Source: an uncultured Acetatifactor sp. (lineage in GTDB: Bacteria > Bacillota > Clostridia > Lachnospirales > Lachnospiraceae). Taken from it: 64,000 nt of DNA. A program made the translations under genes and the position numbers. The stretch is taken from NCBI GenBank assembly GCA_910580225.1, contig CAJTXE010000010.1:19710-83709 (forward strand), given 5' to 3'. The notes beneath the pieces were generated by a model that saw only the letters and a program-made list of their open reading frames with translations, was not told where the DNA came from and did no database searches. This document shows, in pieces, positions 59,572 through 64,000 of this stretch (the stretch's first letter is position 1; each line of letters opens with the position of its first letter).

Positions 59572-60746
59572 TGCACACTCACCATACTTTCCCTCGTGAC
59601 AGCTTTTTCACGAGCAGCGATTTCTATGTTATCCCAGCTGTAGCTCGTTCCGTTTTTACTGATTTGCAGCGTAAAGTCAACGACCCCGGAAACTTTCAGC
59701 ACCTCTGTCGGGAGTGCAACGCAGATTACCGACTGCCCGATATTCAGGCCGCCCCGTGTGTCAGCGCCTATATAGGAAACGATGTTCCGCTTTATCTGCT
59801 CTATGCCGTCGAGCGGGAAATTGCTGTTCGTAGTCAGCTCCGTTATCTTTACCCACACATTCACGGGAGCCGGACGGCTGAAGCTCACGTCATAAAGCCT
59901 CCCGGATGCCATGACGACCGATACGGTTGTGTTTCCATAGGTTTGTATTCCGGCTGCTTTCCTCCGGTATATGGCTTTTGCCACATCCTCATCCAGGCCG
60001 CCATAGGCCACGATTTCAACGGAATGCGGAGGGAGGCCGTGGGCGTTCGTCTCATCCGTGTCGTTTTCCTCACCTGTCACGGCAATCACGGATTCCACAT
60101 TTTCGTATACTTCCGCGATTATGGTGTCTATGTTCACGCCTCCAGCAAAATCCACGGACAGATAATACCTTTCCCTGAACTCTGCATCAGTTTCCGTATT
60201 CCTGCCACCCTCGAACGCGCTTTCGTTTATGACCTCCGTAATGCCTGACTGCGGATTCGTTATTATCCGAACTGTCTCTTTTGCTGTATTCCCATCTGGT
60301 CCTGGAACAACGGCAGAAGCGGGGAGCTTCACACTCCCGTTTGTGATGAGGCCCATCCGAAGTGTTATATACTGAATGCCTGCAACGGTCTCCGCAAGAT
60401 AGCCCTCCGGCACGGTCGCCCCGTTATCTCCATAAAATGTGAGATAGCCGACTGCTTTCTGCGCCCCAAGGAGCCGAAGCCCGATAGCCCGGCCAAGGTT
60501 ATAGAGGCTCGAACCTACGGCAGTGTCAATGAACCTGCTGTTGTACACATCTTCAAGCGTAGAAAACAGGAGATTCAGCATCCATGCGAATATGCGCAGA
60601 AATATCCCCAGCGGGGAGCGCACCGTAAGGTTCGCCTGTGAGCCGAACTGCTCACGCGCTTTGTATTCAAGGGCATCCAGAAGCTCCGCATAAGTCGGCC
60701 TCCTGAATCCGGCATCTGTAAGCCCCCAGTCTGTTGACTTCGCCAT
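59568..60746 (-). CDS. Baseplate J/gp47-like protein
   Basis: 392 residues with the gpJ pattern: FRRPTYAELLDALEYKAREQ at the start, DTAVGSSLYNLGRAIGLRL, AAVVPGPDGNTA-like ASAVVPGPDGNTAKE, GGRNTETDAEFRERYYLS and PHSVEIVAYGG. Wedge component of the contractile tail baseplate. One-base overlap with the gp25 gene upstream. Confidence 0.92.
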   Translation of the reverse strand: MAKSTDWGLTDAGFRRPTYAELLDALEYKAREQFGSQANLTVRSPLGIFLRIFAWMLNLLFSTLEDVYNSRFIDTAVGSSLYNLGRAIGLRLLGAQKAVGYLTFYGDNGATVPEGYLAETVAGIQYITLRMGLITNGSVKLPASAVVPGPDGNTAKETVRIITNPQSGITEVINESAFEGGRNTETDAEFRERYYLSVDFAGGVNIDTIIAEVYENVESVIAVTGEENDTDETNAHGLPPHSVEIVAYGGLDEDVAKAIYRRKAAGIQTYGNTTVSVVMASGRLYDVSFSRPAPVNVWVKITELTTNSNFPLDGIEQIKRNIVSYIGADTRGGLNIGQSVICVALPTEVLKVSGVVDFTLQISKNGTSYSWDNIEIAAREKAVTRESMVSVQ

Positions 60747-61114
60747 TAAGCAGTCACCTCCAGCGTTATTTTTTCTTCATCCATCAGTACGGCGAGAAGC
60801 TGCACTGTGATGTTCCTGTTCTCATAAGTTACATCAATCTTTTCTACCCGCGACACATACGGTTCCTGAAAAACAGCCTCCCGTATGACTTCCCTCACCT
60901 CATCATCATCCAGTTCATTTTGGTTTACACCCATGGTGCGGTCATAATCCGTCCCATGTTCATCGTCAGCAAAGAATTCATTCTTCCATGTAATCAGGGC
61001 GTGCCGCACGTTCTGTACAATCGTGTCAGTTTCATAAATCTTCTTGAATGACCCATCATCGTCAAACACTAAATCCCTCGTATCGGGGTCAATCAGAAAT
61101 GTCATTTCATCCAT
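60746..61114 (-). CDS. gp25/GPW-like baseplate wedge protein
   Basis: 122 residues: ETDTIVQNVRHALITWKNEFF, the aspartate-rich GTDYDR and REVIREAVFQEPYVSRVEKI are the gp25 lysozyme-like wedge features of contractile tails (shown in part). Between spike and gpJ, the conserved order. Confidence 0.9.
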   Translation of the reverse strand: MDEMTFLIDPDTRDLVFDDDGSFKKIYETDTIVQNVRHALITWKNEFFADDEHGTDYDRTMGVNQNELDDDEVREVIREAVFQEPYVSRVEKIDVTYENRNITVQLLAVLMDEEKITLEVTA

Positions 61115-61115
61115 G

Positions 61116-61715
61116 TCAACCCCCTATATTCACGCCGTTTCCTGCACCTTTTATTTTCACGTTCCCAGTAGCGTCAACCGTAAAATCTTTCGTCTTTACG
61201 TCTACGGATTCTTTGGCTATTTCCACGGTCGTGTCCTCATTCTTAAATTCTATTTTATCTTTCTCAACTGCCACATAAATCTTCCCATCTTCGGATGCGA
61301 GTGCAAGGCTCTCGTCAGGAATGCCTTTTACCGTATAACTTCCAGACACGATGGCTCCTACAAAAATGGCATCTGAGGAAGAATGGTTACGCTCTGTGAT
61401 AGGCTCCGCTTCTTTCCCTCCGGCAACTGTGCTGTCACTGTCATGGTCGAGGTACACAACAACTCCCGTGTCACCCGATTTGAACCACGGACGGAATATA
61501 AAGCCGCCGGACCGTGTACAAGCTACAGGAACGCCGAGTATCGGCGGCTGGCTTTCATAACTGCCGTTTTCAAGATGCTTCGATAGCGGCTGTACATCGA
61601 CCGTCATCTTCGCAGAATCGAAAGCCATGACCTGGACTACCGCAGCTACGCAGATGGATTCCGCAAGTTTCCGGTCGTGTATCTGCTGGTAGTTATATTC
61701 ATTTACTTTTGGCAT
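61116..61715 (-). CDS. Gp138-type membrane-puncturing tail spike
   Basis: 199 residues. The OB-fold N-terminus (VAAVVQVMAFDSAKMTVDVQPL in part: VVQVMAFDSAKMTVDVQP; FKSGDTGVVVYLDHD) is followed by a beta-helical end with repeated short strands (GKIYVAVEKDKIEFKNED in part, TVEIAKESVDVKTKDF, GNVKIKGAGNGVNIGG). It would form the needle under the baseplate hub. Confidence 0.85.
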   Translation of the reverse strand: MPKVNEYNYQQIHDRKLAESICVAAVVQVMAFDSAKMTVDVQPLSKHLENGSYESQPPILGVPVACTRSGGFIFRPWFKSGDTGVVVYLDHDSDSTVAGGKEAEPITERNHSSSDAIFVGAIVSGSYTVKGIPDESLALASEDGKIYVAVEKDKIEFKNEDTTVEIAKESVDVKTKDFTVDATGNVKIKGAGNGVNIGG

Positions 61716-61729
61716 AGCCTATTCCCTCC

Positions 61730-62572
61730 TTACCGTGGCTCCAGCTTCATTGATGTTTCCCACTTGCCGGTCCTGCTGCCGCTGTGCTTTCCCTCCTTAA
61801 CAACGAACTTTCCGTTCAAATCCTTGGACTGTATTTTTACCTGCTCTGCCGTTGCAATCCGGTAATTGAGTATGCAGGACCGAGAAATCCAGTCGTCCTC
61901 CCGGTCTTTTCCTTTCTTCTGCGAATTTTCCTTTGTCTCCAGTGGAATCGTAACCTTTTCCTCATCAGAACGGAGCAGTCCTGTGGCAGATGTAAGGACC
62001 ACGCCGTTGTTTATCGCTCCGTTCGCAGCAGTTATGTATATCTGCCCGGTAGCACGGATGATAAACCGGCTCTTGCATTCGTTCACAATGATTTCAGTCA
62101 GCACCTGCTTCATTTTCCCCCGGCAAACCCGGCCTCTTGGATAAACCTTGTCTTTGGAAAGCTCGCACTTGGCGACTTCCACGCCGAAGATATTCAGCAG
62201 GTCACGGATAATCACCGAAGCCTTTGTATTCTTGGCATAGGTCTTGTTTATCCGGCTGCCGAGTATCTCATCGGCGCACGGCTGCACCGTAAACGTAGAT
62301 ACCCAATCCACATTTGACTGTTTATGCGTCAGCCCCACGACCTTGCCAACTAAAAGGCAGCCAACGTCACCCTCATACCCGGCATTAAGGATAACCGGGT
62401 CGTTCCGCTTGATGCCCGCGCGGGTACTGGCTGCCAAATTCGTCACTTTTATTGTTGCCACTGGTGGCTCGTCAGTGTCCTCGAACGGTATCTCAAAAGA
62501 AAAATCCATGTTTTCGAGGGAGTATTTATTGTGGCCGATTACGAGCGTTGCGGCCCTTATCCAGAATGCCAT
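61730..62572 (-). CDS. Baseplate hub protein (gp27/gpD-like)
   Basis: 280 residues, beta-rich hub domains (ATIKVTNLAASTRAGIKRND in part: IKVTNLAASTRAGIKRND; GYEGDVGCLLVGKVVG; YAKNTKASVIIRDLL). Such proteins link the tail tube to the spike. Adjacent to the spike gene as in other contractile tails. Confidence 0.78.
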   Translation of the reverse strand: MAFWIRAATLVIGHNKYSLENMDFSFEIPFEDTDEPPVATIKVTNLAASTRAGIKRNDPVILNAGYEGDVGCLLVGKVVGLTHKQSNVDWVSTFTVQPCADEILGSRINKTYAKNTKASVIIRDLLNIFGVEVAKCELSKDKVYPRGRVCRGKMKQVLTEIIVNECKSRFIIRATGQIYITAANGAINNGVVLTSATGLLRSDEEKVTIPLETKENSQKKGKDREDDWISRSCILNYRIATAEQVKIQSKDLNGKFVVKEGKHSGSRTGKWETSMKLEPR

Positions 62573-62573
62573 G

Positions 62574-62930
62574 TCAGTCCACCAGCCTTTCGTATAAATA
62601 TAGTTTTACTTCTTTCCCGAAGTTGTCCTCCGTCACTTCTGAAATACCGTCCTCGGTAATGCAGTACGGGACGATGACCGGGATAGGGAAGTTTTCATTC
62701 TCAATCACATTAAAAAGAGGTCTGCCATATCGTACTATTTCCCCGAACGCAAGCACTTCCCCGTTAAGGTCAAACAGGTCAATCGTGTAGAACCCTCCGA
62801 TTTCGTTATACTTGACCGTCATCTCGTAGGTGCGGTCCTCCAGCTTTATGCTGAATGAGTATGGTACGAGCGACGCATCAATGTCGATGTACTCAATCTC
62901 ATCATTAAAATCAATCAGTTGCAGCGACAT
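62574..62930 (-). CDS. Baseplate plug protein (Pam3 gp18-like)
   Basis: 118 residues, nearly all beta strands (VPYSFSIKLEDRTYEMTVKY in part: YSFSIKLEDRTYEMTVKYN; GEIVRYGRPLFNVIE). The pattern fits the small plug family found before the hub in contractile phages. One base separates it from the hub gene. Confidence 0.72.
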   Translation of the reverse strand: MSLQLIDFNDEIEYIDIDASLVPYSFSIKLEDRTYEMTVKYNEIGGFYTIDLFDLNGEVLAFGEIVRYGRPLFNVIENENFPIPVIVPYCITEDGISEVTEDNFGKEVKLYLYERLVD

Positions 62931-62948
62931 ACGCCGTCCTCCTTTCCG

Positions 62949-63539
62949 CTACCTTATCCCGCTATACCCCCCAGTCTGCCTCGTCAGAGGGGCAAGGCTG
63001 CATTTTTTCAGGTTCACGGCTTTATATTTTTCCTTGCTCGCAGAGCTGACTGTCTGCGAGGACTTCATTTTTAAGCCGGCTTTTTTCGTCTTTTTAAGCT
63101 GCTTCTTTTTGCTCTTTCCTGAATCCTGGCTTGTCATGGACTTTTTTGTGTTCATAGGAACATATTCCGGCGATGTCGTCAGGATTTTTGTCAGCGTGGC
63201 AGAAAACGAAGCACCGTTTTTATTCTTGTATGAATAATCAAATTTCAGGCTTGTGAATACGAGGTTTCCCATGCGGACTTTTCCAGTATATGCTATTACG
63301 TCCCTTGAATCTCGCATGTCTTTCAGCGCGGTTATTGCCGCTTCTCCACCGATAATTGTGCCGGATATAGTCAGCTTTCCGGCAGCATTGTTCACATGGT
63401 CGTTTATGTCAGCTCCGCCCTCCACCGGGTTAGAGGTTACGGAGCTGCTATAACTTTCGCTTTCTTTTTCGACCACGCCATTTTGCATAGGCACAAAACG
63501 GACAGTGCCGCCCCTGCGCCCGGTAAGCGTATATGCCAT
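62949..63539 (-). CDS. Phage baseplate/tail protein with Dit-like N-terminus and basic tail
   Basis: 196 residues. The first 125 residues form a beta-rich domain (GGTVRFVPMQNGVVEKESES in part; GKLTISGTIIGGEAAI; KVRMGNLVFTSLKFDYSYKN in part) as in tail-hub proteins following the tape measure. The rest is Lys/Ser-rich (KSKKKQLKKTKKAGLK). Placed between tape measure and plug. Confidence 0.65.
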   Translation of the reverse strand: MAYTLTGRRGGTVRFVPMQNGVVEKESESYSSSVTSNPVEGGADINDHVNNAAGKLTISGTIIGGEAAITALKDMRDSRDVIAYTGKVRMGNLVFTSLKFDYSYKNKNGASFSATLTKILTTSPEYVPMNTKKSMTSQDSGKSKKKQLKKTKKAGLKMKSSQTVSSASKEKYKAVNLKKCSLAPLTRQTGGYSGIR

Positions 63540-63553
63540 TTCTGTACCTCCTG

Positions 63554-64000
63554 TCAGAACGCGTACTGGTTTTTTAGAGCCATGCGTTCAAGTTCCTGCT
63601 CCCTGAATTCTTCAAACAGCTCCTTTACTGTATCGCGGAGCTTCGAGCTCATGTTTTCAACAGTCTTTTCATCCACATCTCCCTTGACCTCAATCGTTAT
63701 CACAGGAGCAAATGGCGCAGGGCTGCTCGTTTCAGAGGTGCTATTACCGTTGTTCTTATTATCAGCAGCCTCATTACTATAGACCGCTGATGCAGATGCG
63801 TCCGGCGGGTTAAATTCCCCGATAACCGGGTTCACGCCGTATGATACATCAGATACGGCAGGTGTGTTGACTTCCTCAACGATAGGCTTTACCCCATAGG
63901 AAATGTCTGATACCTGCGGCATCTGCACGTCCGTGACACCTATGCCGTCCGGCGGGTTAAATTCCCCGATAACCGGGTTCACGCCGTATGATACATCAGA
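63554..64000 (-). CDS. Tail tape-measure protein, C-terminal part (runs off the window)
   Basis: The reading frame is open to the right edge. The visible 149 residues contain repeated SYGVNPVIGEFNPPD-type units, a linker (NNGNSTSETSSPAPFAPV) and an end typical of clostridial tape measures: VITIEVKGDVDEKTVENM and TVKELFEEFREQELERM. The full protein should be long and helical and set tail length. First visible gene of the leftward tail operon. Confidence 0.7.
   Translation of the reverse strand, partial: SDVSYGVNPVIGEFNPPDGIGVTDVQMPQVSDISYGVKPIVEEVNTPAVSDVSYGVNPVIGEFNPPDASASAVYSNEAADNKNNGNSTSETSSPAPFAPVITIEVKGDVDEKTVENMSSKLRDTVKELFEEFREQELERMALKNQYAF
63800..64000. repeat. Perfect 55-base direct repeat in the tape-measure gene
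   Basis: 63800-63854 and 63946-64000 are identical over all 55 visible bases, 146 bases apart, and the second copy may continue beyond the window. They encode the SDVSYGVNPVIGEFNPPD unit; a diverged third unit (SDISYGVKPIVEEVN) lies between. Confidence 0.9.

Larger units (their letters stand above)
24917..64000. mobile_element. Temperate contractile-tailed phage genome (prophage), right end outside the window
   Basis: Continuous phage gene content: replication operon, repressor switch, large serine integrase, holin and endolysin, contractile-tail baseplate genes (gp25, gpJ, spike, hub) and a DGR. A promoter-leader block shared between 25.9 and 47.8 kb, and paralogous genes at 33.2 and 49.2 kb, tie the leftward accessory region to the rest. 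Head, terminase and portal genes are not present and should lie to the right. The left limit is only approximate. Confidence 0.85.

Overview
The window looks like a chromosomal segment of a butyrate-forming Firmicute, probably a Lachnospiraceae-type Clostridium relative, carrying most of a temperate phage genome. The host assignment rests on the gene order thl-crt-hbd-bcd-etfB-etfA, the two-subunit iron-sulfur serine dehydratase, strong AGGAGG ribosome sites and TTGACA/TATAAT promoters. It is inference from family knowledge, not from a database search.

Host part, 1 to about 19.8 kb. It opens with sdaAB-sdaAA (serine to pyruvate) and a strong terminator. Then come, on the minus strand, a membrane-anchored D,D-carboxypeptidase, a YkgJ-type cysteine-cluster protein, the complete acetyl-CoA to butyryl-CoA cluster with its electron-transfer flavoprotein, and a large soluble hybrid sensor kinase. 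A Bce-type antimicrobial-peptide module follows (response regulator, intramembrane-sensing kinase, ABC ATPase, FtsX-like permease). A small lipoprotein gene is on the plus strand.

Defence island, 19.8 to 24.6 kb. Three overlapping or closely spaced, very AT-rich genes encode a RecF/Rad50-like ATPase with a zinc hook, a small middle protein and a protein with a nuclease-like N-terminus. This matches the layout of ABC-three-component (ABC-3C) conflict systems. It lies directly beside the prophage and could be host or prophage cargo.

Prophage, about 24.9 kb to beyond the right edge. (i) 24.9-25.9 kb: a leftward operon of four tiny genes behind a strong promoter. (ii) 26.0-34.4 kb: a leftward accessory operon with a PemK/MazF-like protein, zinc-ribbon proteins, a sigma-region-2-like protein and an intact zinc exopeptidase. 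(iii) 34.4-47.7 kb: a rightward early/replication operon (cell-wall hydrolase lipoprotein, DUF2800 nuclease, DUF2815 ssDNA-binding-like protein, family A DNA polymerase, VapE-type primase-helicase, VRR-NUC, SNF2 helicase, late-regulator-like HTH). It includes a 0.3 kb repeat-rich gap that may be a replication origin. (iv) 47.8-51.1 kb: the lysogeny switch and a large serine integrase. (v) 51.1-64 kb: the leftward lysis and contractile-tail operon. It includes a diversity-generating retroelement (DGR) with target gene, variable repeat, accessory protein, template repeat and reverse transcriptase.

The DGR is the clearest special system: all 13 template/variable differences over 114 bp fall at template adenines. 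Other points of interest are a promoter-leader block reused at distant phage promoters, and a pair of paralogous unknown proteins, one translationally coupled to the integrase. The integrase also sits next to the lysis genes inside the prophage instead of at its end.
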